In this document: piece after piece, positions 28,513 to 37,348 of the stretch | Layout: the number at the start of each line of letters is the position of its first letter | Position numbering within the stretch: position 1 is the first letter of the stretch | NCBI RefSeq assembly: GCF_947494125.1 | Contig: NZ_CANLTU010000003.1 | Span: forward strand, 186,001-250,000 | Direction of reading: 5' to 3' | Source: an uncultured Tenacibaculum sp. | GTDB lineage: Bacteria; Bacteroidota; Bacteroidia; Flavobacteriales; Flavobacteriaceae | DNA length: 64,000 nucleotides | The notes under the pieces: generated by a model | What the model was told of the DNA's origin: nothing | The model's database searches: none | Seen by the model: only the letters and a program-made list of their open reading frames with translations | Position numbers and translations under genes: made by a program

Positions 28513-30285
28513 ATGTCGATTGAAATTACCCGTCTTTTTGATTTCCCTTATTATCAACAAGAAACTTATAATTTAGAAAAAGCTTTTACAACAAAATACA
28601 ATGGTAAATGGCAATCAATATCTACTAAAGAATATATTGATCAAGCAAATGCTATAAGTAGGGGTTTACTTCGTTTAGGTGTACAACCAAATGATAAAAT
28701 TGCGGTAATATCAACAAACAATAGAACTGAATGGAATGTTTGCGATATAGGTATCTTACAAACTGGTGCTCAAAATGTACCAATCTATCCAACAATTTCT
28801 AAAGAAGATTACGAGTATGTTTTAAATCACTCAGAAGCTACTTACTGTTTTGTTTCTGATAATGAAATTTTAGAAAAACTAAATCAAATTAAAGGAAATA
28901 CAAAACTTAAAGAAGTTTATACATTTGACGATATTTCTGGAGAAAAAAATTGGAACGAGATTTTAGAATTAGGTAACGATAAAAGTAACCAAGAAGAAGT
29001 TGAAGAAAGAAAAAATAATGTTACTTCTGATACTTTAGCTACATTAATTTATACTTCTGGAACTACAGGAAGACCAAAAGGCGTGATGCTTTCACATGGA
29101 AACATTGTTTCTAATGTTTTATCTAGTGAAAAAAGAGTACCACTTTTATATGGACAGGAACGAGGACTTAGTTTCTTACCTATTTGCCATATTTTTGAGC
29201 GTATGATCTTATATTTATATCAATACTGTGGTGTTTCTATTTATTTTGCTGAAGCAATTGATAAATTAAGTGAAAATGCTCAAGAGGTTAAGCCTCATGT
29301 AATGACAGCCGTACCAAGGTTATATGAAAAAATATACGATAAAATTTACGCTAAAGGTGCTGACTTAACTGGTGTAAAAAAGAAATTATTCTTTTGGGCA
29401 ATTGATTTAGGTCTTAAATACGAGCCTTATGGAGCTAATGGATGGTGGTATGAAAAACAATTAAGCATTGCACGTAAATTAATATTTTCAAAATGGCAAG
29501 CTGCTTTAGGTGGCGAATTAAAATTAATGGTTTCTGGTTCTGCTGCTTTACAATCTCGCTTAACAAGAGTATTTGCTGCAGCTGGAATGCCTGTTATGGA
29601 AGGTTATGGACTTACAGAGACATCGCCTGTTATTTCAGTAAACGATGTCCGTAATGGCGGTTTTAAAGTTGGTACTGTAGGTAGAATGATTGATGGTGTA
29701 GAAATAAAACTAGCTAATAACGGAGAAATATTAGTAAAAGGGCCTAATGTAATGCAAGGGTATTATAAAGATCCTGAAAAGACTGCTGAAGTATTAAAGG
29801 ATGGATATTTTCATACTGGAGATAAAGGTGAAATCTGTGATGATGGATTCTTAAAAATTACTGGTCGTACAAAAGAAATGTTTAAAACTTCAGGTGGTAA
29901 ATATGTAGTACCGCCTTTATTAGAAGGAGAATTAAAACAATCGCGTTTTATAGAACAAGTAATGGTTATTGGTGAGGGTGAAAAAATGCCTGCTGCATTA
30001 ATACAACCTAATTTTGAATTTATTAGAGAATGGGCAGTAAGACATCAGGTAAGCCTAGGAGATAATAATGATTTAATAAAAAACCCTAAAGTTATAGAAC
30101 GTATTGAAGAAGAAGTTTCTTTATGTAATTCTAAATTTGGTAAGTGGGAAATGATTAAAAAGTTTGAATTAACTGCTGAAGAATGGTCTATTGATGGTGG
30201 TCACCTTACTCCTACCATGAAAATGAAACGAAAAATAATTAAAGAAATTTATAAAGATTTATACGATAAAATTTATAAAAACTAA
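28513..30285 (+). CDS. Long-chain fatty-acid-CoA ligase (tandem copy 2)
   Basis: This 590 aa paralog of the preceding gene has the same motifs: IYTSGTTGRPKGVMLSHGN, EGYGLTETSPVISV, HTGDKGEICDDGFLKITGR and FKTSGGKYVVPP. The pair arose by tandem duplication but has diverged along the whole length (for example KNNVTSDTLATL versus KENVQAKDLATI). Both are intact and so probably both functional. A hairpin follows. Confidence 0.94.
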   Translation: MSIEITRLFDFPYYQQETYNLEKAFTTKYNGKWQSISTKEYIDQANAISRGLLRLGVQPNDKIAVISTNNRTEWNVCDIGILQTGAQNVPIYPTISKEDYEYVLNHSEATYCFVSDNEILEKLNQIKGNTKLKEVYTFDDISGEKNWNEILELGNDKSNQEEVEERKNNVTSDTLATLIYTSGTTGRPKGVMLSHGNIVSNVLSSEKRVPLLYGQERGLSFLPICHIFERMILYLYQYCGVSIYFAEAIDKLSENAQEVKPHVMTAVPRLYEKIYDKIYAKGADLTGVKKKLFFWAIDLGLKYEPYGANGWWYEKQLSIARKLIFSKWQAALGGELKLMVSGSAALQSRLTRVFAAAGMPVMEGYGLTETSPVISVNDVRNGGFKVGTVGRMIDGVEIKLANNGEILVKGPNVMQGYYKDPEKTAEVLKDGYFHTGDKGEICDDGFLKITGRTKEMFKTSGGKYVVPPLLEGELKQSRFIEQVMVIGEGEKMPAALIQPNFEFIREWAVRHQVSLGDNNDLIKNPKVIERIEEEVSLCNSKFGKWEMIKKFELTAEEWSIDGGHLTPTMKMKRKIIKEIYKDLYDKIYKN

Positions 30286-30291
30286 TTTTAT

Positions 30292-30322
30292 AAAGTGTTG
30301 TGAAAGCAACGCTTTTTTCTTT
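30292..30322 (+). terminator. Terminator after the acyl-CoA ligase pair
   Basis: A 9-bp stem (AAAGTGTTG and CAACGCTTT, with one G-U pair) and loop TGAAAG are followed by a T-rich run to about 30322. The next gene starts only 8 bp later. Confidence 0.75.
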
Positions 30323-30329
30323 TTAAATT

Positions 30330-31955
30330 ATGACTAAATTTATTCATTTCTCAACTAACATAAATTCAATTTCTTTACCTAATCAATTTGATTACCCTCA
30401 TAATTATACACCTCATAAATTAGCTAAAGAAGCTGCAAAAGAATTACAAGAGTATTTAAAAAATCAAACAGATTTTAATCACAATTTCGGAATAGATAAT
30501 TCAAATTCAGAAAATGTATTAGGTAAAATGTTTGGGGTTTTAGTTGTTAAAAATACTAACGAAGAAATAGGCTATTTAGCAGCCTTTTCTGGAAAAATTG
30601 GTGATAATACTCAATACAAACATTTTGTTCCTCCTGTATATGATGTATTAGATAAAAATGGTTTTTATTTAGCTACTGAAGAAAATCTTAATCAAATTAA
30701 TCAAGAGCTTTCAAATTTAGAAAATAATCCTAAATATTTAAAAATTAGAAATGAGTATACTTCGCTTCAATTATTAAATGAAAAATTACTACTTGAAGAA
30801 CAATTAAAAATAAAAACTAGAAGAAAACTACGAAAGCAAGAATCCAAACAAGATAATCAGTTAAATATAAATGAAGAATTCTATTTACGCGAATACGAAG
30901 TTTATTTAAATGCAAAAACACTACATATAAAAAAAGAATATGCTAGATATCAAGAAAAAATAGATCAATTTAAAAAGCAGCGTAAAGAGCTTTCTGCTTG
31001 GGTACAAACAGAAATTTTTAAGCACTATCAATTTTTAAATTCTGAAAAAGAAAGCCAAAACCTTTTAGATATCTTTAATGATTCAAAACAAAACATCCCT
31101 GCTGGTTCAGGTGATTGTTGCGCTCCAAAACTTTTACAATACGCTTTTAAACATGACTTAAAACCTATTTGCATGGCAGAGTTTTGGTGGGGAAAACCTT
31201 TAGCTACTTCTGTACGAAAACATAAAAATTTCTACGCTGCTTGTACTGGAAAATGCAAGCCTATTTTAACTCATATGCTAAAAGGAATTCCTATTTCTAA
31301 AAATCCTTTATTAGAGCAATTATCAACTTCTAAAAAAGAAATAGAAATTATATATGAAGATAGCTTTTTATTAATTATCAATAAACCTAATGAATTACTT
31401 ACAGTATCTGGTAAAGAAATAGAAGACTCTGTTTATCTACGTATTAAAAAACTATATCCAAAGATTACAGGTCCCATAATAGTTCATCGCTTAGACATGT
31501 CTACTTCTGGTATTTTATTAATTTCAAAAAATGAAGAAATATATAAAGCATTACAAGCTCAATTCATTAACAGAACCATTAAAAAACGCTACGTAGCCTT
31601 ATTAGATGGAAAACTACAAAAAAACAACGGTAAAATTAATCTTCCTTTACGAGTTGATCTAGAAGACAGGCCAAAACAATTAGTTTGTTATACCCATGGT
31701 AAAGCTGCTTTAACCAAATGGGAAATTATTAAAGTTAAAGATGGTAAAACAAAAGTTTACTTTTACCCTATTACTGGACGTACACATCAACTACGTGTAC
31801 ATGCAGCACATAGCTTAGGTTTAAACACTTCTATTGTTGGTGACGATTTATATGGTACAAAAGCTGACAGATTACATTTACATGCCGAATATATTGAATT
31901 TATTCATCCAATAACAAAAGAGAAAATGAGTTTCACCTCAACTTCTCCTTTTTAA
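30330..31955 (+). CDS. RluA-family pseudouridine synthase with long N-terminal extension
   Basis: The 541 aa protein converts uridine to pseudouridine in rRNA or tRNA. The catalytic domain is the last about 210 residues: YEDSFLLIINKPNELLTVSG, the catalytic-Asp motif IVHRLDMSTSGILL and the RTHQLRVHAAHSLG motif. The first about 330 residues hold a coiled-coil segment (about 130-240, rich in Lys/Glu) and a conserved Cys-rich patch GSGDCCAPKLLQYAF and AACTGKCKPIL. The family with this extension is known as a two-domain RluA type. The RNA target is not known from sequence. Confidence 0.88.
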   Translation: MTKFIHFSTNINSISLPNQFDYPHNYTPHKLAKEAAKELQEYLKNQTDFNHNFGIDNSNSENVLGKMFGVLVVKNTNEEIGYLAAFSGKIGDNTQYKHFVPPVYDVLDKNGFYLATEENLNQINQELSNLENNPKYLKIRNEYTSLQLLNEKLLLEEQLKIKTRRKLRKQESKQDNQLNINEEFYLREYEVYLNAKTLHIKKEYARYQEKIDQFKKQRKELSAWVQTEIFKHYQFLNSEKESQNLLDIFNDSKQNIPAGSGDCCAPKLLQYAFKHDLKPICMAEFWWGKPLATSVRKHKNFYAACTGKCKPILTHMLKGIPISKNPLLEQLSTSKKEIEIIYEDSFLLIINKPNELLTVSGKEIEDSVYLRIKKLYPKITGPIIVHRLDMSTSGILLISKNEEIYKALQAQFINRTIKKRYVALLDGKLQKNNGKINLPLRVDLEDRPKQLVCYTHGKAALTKWEIIKVKDGKTKVYFYPITGRTHQLRVHAAHSLGLNTSIVGDDLYGTKADRLHLHAEYIEFIHPITKEKMSFTSTSPF

Positions 31956-32086
31956 AATAACACAAAATTATAATAAACTATAGCTGTTCCAGTACCATCA
32001 TTTTATATATATCTTAAATAATTAAACATTTAGAAAGTATTAGCTTCATTTCGGAAAGTTTTTAAGCTTTTCATAAACCTTTAAAT

Positions 32087-32094
32087 TACTTTTG
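32087..32094 (+). promoter_or_regulatory. Candidate -7 box of the terpene synthase gene
   Basis: TACTTTTG matches TAnnTTTG. It sits 24 bp ahead of the ATG at 32119, which argues that the TTG at 32092, inside the box, is not the start. No convincing -33 box was seen. Confidence 0.4.
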
Positions 32095-32118
32095 AATAAA
32101 GAAAAAGTAAAAAAAGAA

Positions 32119-33066
32119 ATGAAGTTTACATCAAACTGTTTAACCATATCAAAAACGAAACTTAAAACGCATAAGGATGCTTCGTTAATATTAAAAAAAG
32201 CTAAATCAATATCAAAAGAGTTAGGCGTTATTGATGATGATTTATATAAGCATCACACAACAATGACAAATTATCTATATGTAGATGCTCCTATAAATAA
32301 AATGGTTAATGCAGTGGTTACCTATGATGTTTTATACTTTCTTGATGATTTTTTTGGAGAAGATACTAATAAAGGATTATTAGTAGACTTAAAAAAAGTA
32401 CTAGCTATTTGGGCTGGTAATACTCAATATAGTGATTCTAATACTAAAATTGATAACTTATATAAATCGATATTTTACATAAGTAATTCTATAAAAAAAG
32501 ACAGTCCTTCTTATTTTTTTAATAAGTATACGCAATCTATAACTGAACATTTATCATATTCTTTAAAAAGTATTCCATACACTACAGTAGATGAATATAT
32601 TGCTATTAGGTTATATACTGGAGGAATGTTTCCTGTAATCGATTTAATAGAATATATACACTCTATTTATATATCTCCTGAAATACTTAACAAAGTTTCT
32701 TTAATAAAAAAGTTACGAGAACAATGTGCCTTGATCGGTGCTTTATCAAATGATTTATTTTCTTATGCTAAAGAAAAACATAGTAACTATAATTTAATTA
32801 ATGCATACCTCTTATCTAACGAAGCTGACAATTATAACGATGCTGTAAATAAATCGATTATAAAGGTAAATACTATACATTCAGAATTTCAATTGACTTT
32901 AGAAAGAATAGTTCAAAAATCAACAGAATTGAACCCTACACATAGAGCTATTGTTTTAAAATACATAGATGCTATAAATGTTATCGTCTCTTCAAGTTAT
33001 CATTGGCAAAAAAGCACCAAACGATACCTACATTCAGAAAATATCTTTGAAGATATGAAAGTATAA
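32119..33066 (+). CDS. Class I terpene synthase (terpene cyclase-like)
   Basis: This 315 aa cytoplasmic protein fits bacterial class I terpene cyclases in length and motifs. The first metal-binding motif is DDFFGE (D76, D77, E81). The effector arginine region RLYTGG is at 164-169. The second metal motif NDLFSYAKE (N211, D212, S215, E219) matches NDxxSxxxE exactly. The C-terminal HWQKSTKRY (R302, Y303) matches the RY pair that senses diphosphate. The expected substrate is FPP or GPP. No prenyltransferase or P450 gene is next to it. The start was set at ATG 32119 because the earlier TTG overlaps a promoter box. The stop is 3 bp from the convergent MFS gene. Confidence 0.85.
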   Translation: MKFTSNCLTISKTKLKTHKDASLILKKAKSISKELGVIDDDLYKHHTTMTNYLYVDAPINKMVNAVVTYDVLYFLDDFFGEDTNKGLLVDLKKVLAIWAGNTQYSDSNTKIDNLYKSIFYISNSIKKDSPSYFFNKYTQSITEHLSYSLKSIPYTTVDEYIAIRLYTGGMFPVIDLIEYIHSIYISPEILNKVSLIKKLREQCALIGALSNDLFSYAKEKHSNYNLINAYLLSNEADNYNDAVNKSIIKVNTIHSEFQLTLERIVQKSTELNPTHRAIVLKYIDAINVIVSSSYHWQKSTKRYLHSENIFEDMKV

Positions 33067-33069
33067 AAA

Positions 33070-34365
33070 CTATTCTACATATTTTGTTTTCTTCAATGTA
33101 CTTAAGATAATAAACGATATTAAAAAGAAAATAGCTAAGCATAACACACTCCATTGCATTGAGTTTGTAATAGCATATAAAGCACCATAAACTGCAGTTC
33201 CTAATACGATTGCTATTTTTTCGGTAACGTCATAAAAACTAAAATAGGTCGCATGATCTTCTGTTTCTGGTAATAATTTTGAGTAGGTTGATCTTGTTAA
33301 TGATTGAATTGCTCCTTGCACCAAACCTAACAAACCTCCTAAACCATAAAAGTAAATTGCTACATTTTCTTGATTCTTATCTAACATAAATGCAGCAAAG
33401 CAAACCAACATCCATATCCCAATTGTAACTTTTAAAGCTGTAAAGTTACCATACTTATCAGAAAACCTTGAAAAGAAAAAAGCCCCTGCAATAGCTACTA
33501 TTTGCACCAATAAAATAGTGATAATCATATTTGTTGATGGTAATTCTAATTCTGTTGAACCAAAAATAGCTGCCATTAAAATTATTGTTTGAACACCAAT
33601 GCTTAAAAAGAAAAAGGCTAGTAAAAATCGTTTTAAAGTAGGGTAGTTTAAAACTTCTTTAAAAACTATTTGTAACTCTCTATATCCTTTCCAGATATAA
33701 TCATTGTCTGGTTGTTTATTATAAATATCACCTGGTAACTTACGAAAGGTTATTTGTGCAAAACCAATCCACCAAATTCCTACCATAACAAAAGAAAGTC
33801 TTGAAGCCATTCCTGATGTAATACCTAATGTCTCAGGAAACATAATCATTCCTAAGTTTATTAATAATAAAATTACAGAACCTATATAACCATATATAAA
33901 ACCTTTTGCACTCGCCCTATCTTGCTGTTCTGGTAATGCTATCTCAGGTAAATAAGCATTGTAAAATACCCAACTTGCCCAAAAACCGATACTTGCCAAA
34001 ATAGTAAACCAGATTCCAATCCATACTGTATCTATTCCATCAAAAAAGTATAATGATGCTACAGACAAACCACCTAGCCAACAAAAGAATTTCATAAACT
34101 TCTTCTTACTACCAGTATAATCTGCAATACCAGATAAAATAGGTGAAATAAAAGCTACAACTAAAAAAGAAAAAGATAATGCATAGCTATACAAACTATC
34201 AGGATGCTCCCAATCCATTCCTAAAAAACGAACCGTTTTACCTTTTGTTACTGCGCTATAATACAATGGAAAAACAGCTGTACTAATTACTAATGAATAT
34301 ACCGAATTAGCCCAATCGTAAAATGCCCAAGCATTAATTAGCTTTTTATCTCCTATTTTATACAT
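33070..34365 (-). CDS. MFS transporter of the UMF1 type
   Basis: This 431 aa inner-membrane transporter has about 12 predicted segments. It begins INAWAFYDWANSVYSLVISTAVFP, a signature of the UMF1 (Atg22-like) MFS branch. It also has SGIADYTGSKKKFM after segment 2, the typical MFS loop 2-3 motif. The late loop GLVQGAIQSLTRSTYSKLLPE is also typical. The substrate is unknown. It is convergent with the terpene synthase gene at 3 bp distance. Confidence 0.88.
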   Translation of the reverse strand: MYKIGDKKLINAWAFYDWANSVYSLVISTAVFPLYYSAVTKGKTVRFLGMDWEHPDSLYSYALSFSFLVVAFISPILSGIADYTGSKKKFMKFFCWLGGLSVASLYFFDGIDTVWIGIWFTILASIGFWASWVFYNAYLPEIALPEQQDRASAKGFIYGYIGSVILLLINLGMIMFPETLGITSGMASRLSFVMVGIWWIGFAQITFRKLPGDIYNKQPDNDYIWKGYRELQIVFKEVLNYPTLKRFLLAFFFLSIGVQTIILMAAIFGSTELELPSTNMIITILLVQIVAIAGAFFFSRFSDKYGNFTALKVTIGIWMLVCFAAFMLDKNQENVAIYFYGLGGLLGLVQGAIQSLTRSTYSKLLPETEDHATYFSFYDVTEKIAIVLGTAVYGALYAITNSMQWSVLCLAIFFLISFIILSTLKKTKYVE

Positions 34366-34390
34366 ATTTTAACCTCTTCTATAAATAAAA

Positions 34391-34425
34391 AAACCGTTCA
34401 AAAATTGAACGGTTTGCAATATAAT
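34391..34425 (-). terminator. Terminator of the M48 protease gene
   Basis: An 11-bp stem AAACCGTTCAA/TTGAACGGTTT (34391-34415, loop of 3) has an A-run on its lower-coordinate side (34383-34390), which is a T-run for the minus strand. It ends the M48 transcript upstream of the MFS gene. Confidence 0.8.
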
Positions 34426-34442
34426 ATAAATTATTGAGCTCT

Positions 34443-35252
34443 TTATTTTTTAGCAGGAACATTGTATTTTGCTGCTAAACGCTTTGCTTCTGGTAAAAAC
34501 GCTCTTAACGTTTGTATACGATCTTTGTTTGATGGGTGTGTACTTAATATTTGAGATGGTTCTTTTCCTTTTGAACGTTCACTCATTCGTACCCAAACTT
34601 CAGCAGCTTCTTCTCCATTATATCCAGCCATAATCATAAAAACTAAACCTAATTTATCTGCTTCTGTTTCATGACTTCTACTAAAAGGTAACATAACTCC
34701 AACTTGAGAACCTATACCATACGCCATATTCCAAATTTTAGCATTCTTACTATTTTGTGTTCCTAAGGCTACTGCAGCACCTCCTAATTGTTGTAATTGT
34801 CCTGTAGACATACGCTCTTGTCCATGTTTAGCAAAAGCATGCGCTACTTCATGTCCCATAACAGCTGCTACACCATCTTCATTTGCACACATTGGTAAAA
34901 TTCCTGTATAAAAAACTACTTTTCCTCCTGGTAAACACCAAGCATTAACCGTTTTATCTTCAATTAAGTTAAATTCCCATTTGTAAGCATCAGCTTCTGC
35001 TTTCATACCATTTGCTCTCATAAAACGATCAACTGCTGCTGATATTTTTTTTCCAACTCTTTTTATCTGATTTGATTTAGCTACATTTTTAGATAATTTA
35101 TTTTTCTCTAAAAATCCTTTATACTGTGCAAAACTAGCAGGTAATACTTGTGAATCATTTACAAAATTAATACGCTTCCTCCCTGTAATTGGCACTGTGC
35201 TACACTGCATTAAGAATACTGTTAAAAACGCTAAGGCTATACTTCTTTTCAT
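34443..35252 (-). CDS. M48-family metalloprotease lipoprotein
   Basis: This 269 aa lipoprotein (lipobox LMQC, Cys17) belongs to the M48 BepA/LoiP-like peptidases of the cell envelope. The zinc motif HEVAH (H134, E135, H138) and the third ligand in HETEAD (E195) are present. VPITGRKRINFV at about 20-31 is the usual N-terminal family motif. A role in outer-membrane protein quality control is inferred from the family. It has its own terminator and is probably a single-gene unit. Confidence 0.92.
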   Translation of the reverse strand: MKRSIALAFLTVFLMQCSTVPITGRKRINFVNDSQVLPASFAQYKGFLEKNKLSKNVAKSNQIKRVGKKISAAVDRFMRANGMKAEADAYKWEFNLIEDKTVNAWCLPGGKVVFYTGILPMCANEDGVAAVMGHEVAHAFAKHGQERMSTGQLQQLGGAAVALGTQNSKNAKIWNMAYGIGSQVGVMLPFSRSHETEADKLGLVFMIMAGYNGEEAAEVWVRMSERSKGKEPSQILSTHPSNKDRIQTLRAFLPEAKRLAAKYNVPAKK

Positions 35253-35378
35253 TATTAATGTTTTTATTTGTTTGAGTTATATAATTGTGACACATTACTA
35301 AAAAAAATGTCACAAATTTTAGAACGCATTATATCTTTTAAAATTACAAATTCTATCTTTATCCTAAAAATCAATTTC

Positions 35379-36254
35379 ATGAATTTTATCAATTCAAATA
35401 TATTCCCTCCTAGCCTATCAATTCCCAAGCCTGTAATTGCTGTTGCTAAGCTTACCCAAATTATCTCAACTTCTTTAACTGCTAAATTAGGAGCAAGGCT
35501 TTTTATTACGCCAATTAATTTCTCAATTCCTAAAAGAGAAAAAGTAATGTTAGAAAGTGCTCAAAAGAAAACACTAAATGTTCCATCAATAAATCAAAAT
35601 ATTCAAGTTTTATCTTATGGATATTCTAAAAAGAAAGTTTTATTAGTTCATGGTTGGGCAGGTAGAAGCACTCAATTGTTTATGATTGCTGATAAACTTT
35701 TAGAGAAAGGATATATGGTTATTTCTTTTGATGGTCCAGCACATGGAGCTTCTACAGGTAAAACTACTATGATGCCTGACTTTTTAGATACTATTATTGA
35801 AATTGATAAACAATATGGTCCTTTTGAAGCTGCTGTTGGGCATTCTTTTGGAGGAATGTCTTTATATAATAGCATTGATAGAGATAAGTTTACTATTAAA
35901 AAACTAGTTACTATTGGTGCTGCTGATAAAATTTCTGATGTTATTTTAAACTTTACTAATAATTTAAAAGTGAAGCCTATTGTTGCTAAAAAAATTAAAG
36001 CTAAGTTCGATAAACAATGGCAAATTGATATTGATAAACATTCTCCAAGTATAGTTGCCCAAAACGTTACAATTCCAACTTTAGTTATTCATGATTCTCA
36101 AGATGGTGATGTTCCTGTAAGTTGTGCCCAAAACATTCGTCAAAATCTACAAAGCGGGACATTACTCATTACTCAAGGTTTAGGGCACACCAAAATTTTA
36201 CGTAATAAAAATGTAATAAATCGCGCTGTTAACTTTATTATACAAAACGAATGA
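35379..36254 (+). CDS. Alpha/beta-hydrolase fold protein
   Basis: This 291 aa hydrolase has an oxyanion region VLLVHGWAGRSTQ, a nucleophile elbow VGHSFGGMS with catalytic Ser, an acid in HDSQDGDVP and the His in GLGHTKIL. So the triad is complete. I chose the ATG at 35379 (MNFINSNIFPP); earlier in-frame starts at 35268 (TTG) and 35307 add an unconserved-looking stretch that overlaps the probable promoter region. The substrate is unknown. It overlaps msrB by 4 bp, so the two share an mRNA. Confidence 0.8.
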   Translation: MNFINSNIFPPSLSIPKPVIAVAKLTQIISTSLTAKLGARLFITPINFSIPKREKVMLESAQKKTLNVPSINQNIQVLSYGYSKKKVLLVHGWAGRSTQLFMIADKLLEKGYMVISFDGPAHGASTGKTTMMPDFLDTIIEIDKQYGPFEAAVGHSFGGMSLYNSIDRDKFTIKKLVTIGAADKISDVILNFTNNLKVKPIVAKKIKAKFDKQWQIDIDKHSPSIVAQNVTIPTLVIHDSQDGDVPVSCAQNIRQNLQSGTLLITQGLGHTKILRNKNVINRAVNFIIQNE

Positions 36255-36724
36255 AACAATTATTAGCTATCTTATTTTTAAGTCTATTTGTTAGTTGCGC
36301 TGGAAATGCTCAAACAAAAGATAAAAAACAATATAAAGTTGAAAAAACAGCATCTGAATGGAAAAAAGCGTTAACTCCTAAACAATACTACATATTGAGA
36401 GAAGCAGGAACCGAACGTGCTTTTACTAGTAAATTAAACAAAAATTATTCTAAAGGCTTGTATGTATGTGCTGCTTGTAATACTCCTTTGTATAAATCTG
36501 AACATAAATTTGATTCTGGTTCTGGTTGGCCTTCTTTTGATAGAGAAATTAAAGGAAATGTTGAATTGGATGTTGATTATAAAATAGGATATGCCCGTAC
36601 AGAATTAAAATGTAATACCTGTGGAGGCCACTTAGGACATTCATTTAACGACGGACCTCGAGAAACAACAGGTAAACGTCATTGTATAAATGGAGCCGCT
36701 TTAAAATTTATTTCTAAAAAATAA
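36251..36724 (+). CDS. msrB: Peptide-methionine (R)-S-oxide reductase, exported lipoprotein form
   Basis: This 157 aa MsrB repairs oxidised methionine in envelope proteins. The zinc cysteines are C73/C76 (CAAC) and C121/C124 (CNTC). The catalytic Cys is C145 in RHCINGAALKF, matching the family RYCINS-type motif. It has a signal peptide with a lipobox-like LFVSC, so it should act outside the cytoplasm. It is coupled to the hydrolase gene upstream by an ATGA overlap. Confidence 0.94.
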   Translation: MKQLLAILFLSLFVSCAGNAQTKDKKQYKVEKTASEWKKALTPKQYYILREAGTERAFTSKLNKNYSKGLYVCAACNTPLYKSEHKFDSGSGWPSFDREIKGNVELDVDYKIGYARTELKCNTCGGHLGHSFNDGPRETTGKRHCINGAALKFISKK

Positions 36725-36746
36725 ATTCGAAAAAACAACGTACATT

Positions 36747-36773
36747 AGAGCTAATAAAATTAGCTCTTTTTTA
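36747..36773 (+). terminator. Terminator directly abutting the next start codon
   Basis: A 9-bp stem AGAGCTAAT/ATTAGCTCT (loop AAA) is followed by seven T's, whose end touches the ATG at 36773. It ends the hydrolase-msrB transcript. Confidence 0.85.
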
Positions 36774-37327
36774 TGGATACATCTTACTTAACTAGCGTTA
36801 AAAAACAATTTGAATACTATAAAAGTTTAGGTGACAAAACTTTCGCTCAACTTACGGAAAAACAATTCTTTTGGCTACCAAATACTGATGACAATTCTAT
36901 TGCGATTACAATAAAGCATATTGCTGGAAATATGCTTTCTAGATGGACAAATTTTTTAACTGAAGATGGTGAAAAAGAATGGCGAAATAGAGATGACGAA
37001 TTTATAAACTCTTTTACCACAAAAGAAGAGGTTATTACTTATTGGGAAATGGGATGGCAATGCTTATTTAATGCCTTAAATTCAATAACTCCAAAAAACT
37101 TTGACTCCATAGTATATATAAGAAATCAAGGTCATACGATTACTGAAGCGATTAACAGGCAACTATGTCATTATTCTTACCACATTGGTCAAATAGTGTT
37201 TTTAGGCAAGTTGCTTTTAGGTAACGAATGGGAATCATTATCTATAGCAAAGAATGCTTCGAAAGATTATAATACTGATAAATTTTCAAAAGAAAAATCA
37301 CGTACACATTTTACAGATGATTTGTAA
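36773..37327 (+). CDS. DinB-superfamily protein, DUF1572 group
   Basis: This 184 aa four-helix-bundle protein matches DUF1572: FEYYKSLGDKTFAQL near the start, IKHIAGNMLSRWTNFL and a C-terminal HYSYHIGQIVFLGK. The His residues of IKHIAGN and HYSYH are the likely metal-binding set of DinB-fold enzymes. Such proteins can be thiol-dependent metallotransferases, but its own substrate is unknown. The start codon follows the previous terminator directly. Confidence 0.85.
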   Translation: MDTSYLTSVKKQFEYYKSLGDKTFAQLTEKQFFWLPNTDDNSIAITIKHIAGNMLSRWTNFLTEDGEKEWRNRDDEFINSFTTKEEVITYWEMGWQCLFNALNSITPKNFDSIVYIRNQGHTITEAINRQLCHYSYHIGQIVFLGKLLLGNEWESLSIAKNASKDYNTDKFSKEKSRTHFTDDL

Positions 37328-37348
37328 GTAAAACTATAAATTTGCCAC

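Noticed and set aside
32092..32118. TTG start adding nine residues to the terpene synthase
   Set aside because: The TTG lies inside a TACTTTTG promoter box and the added residues are Lys-rich without family match; the ATG at 32119 is better.
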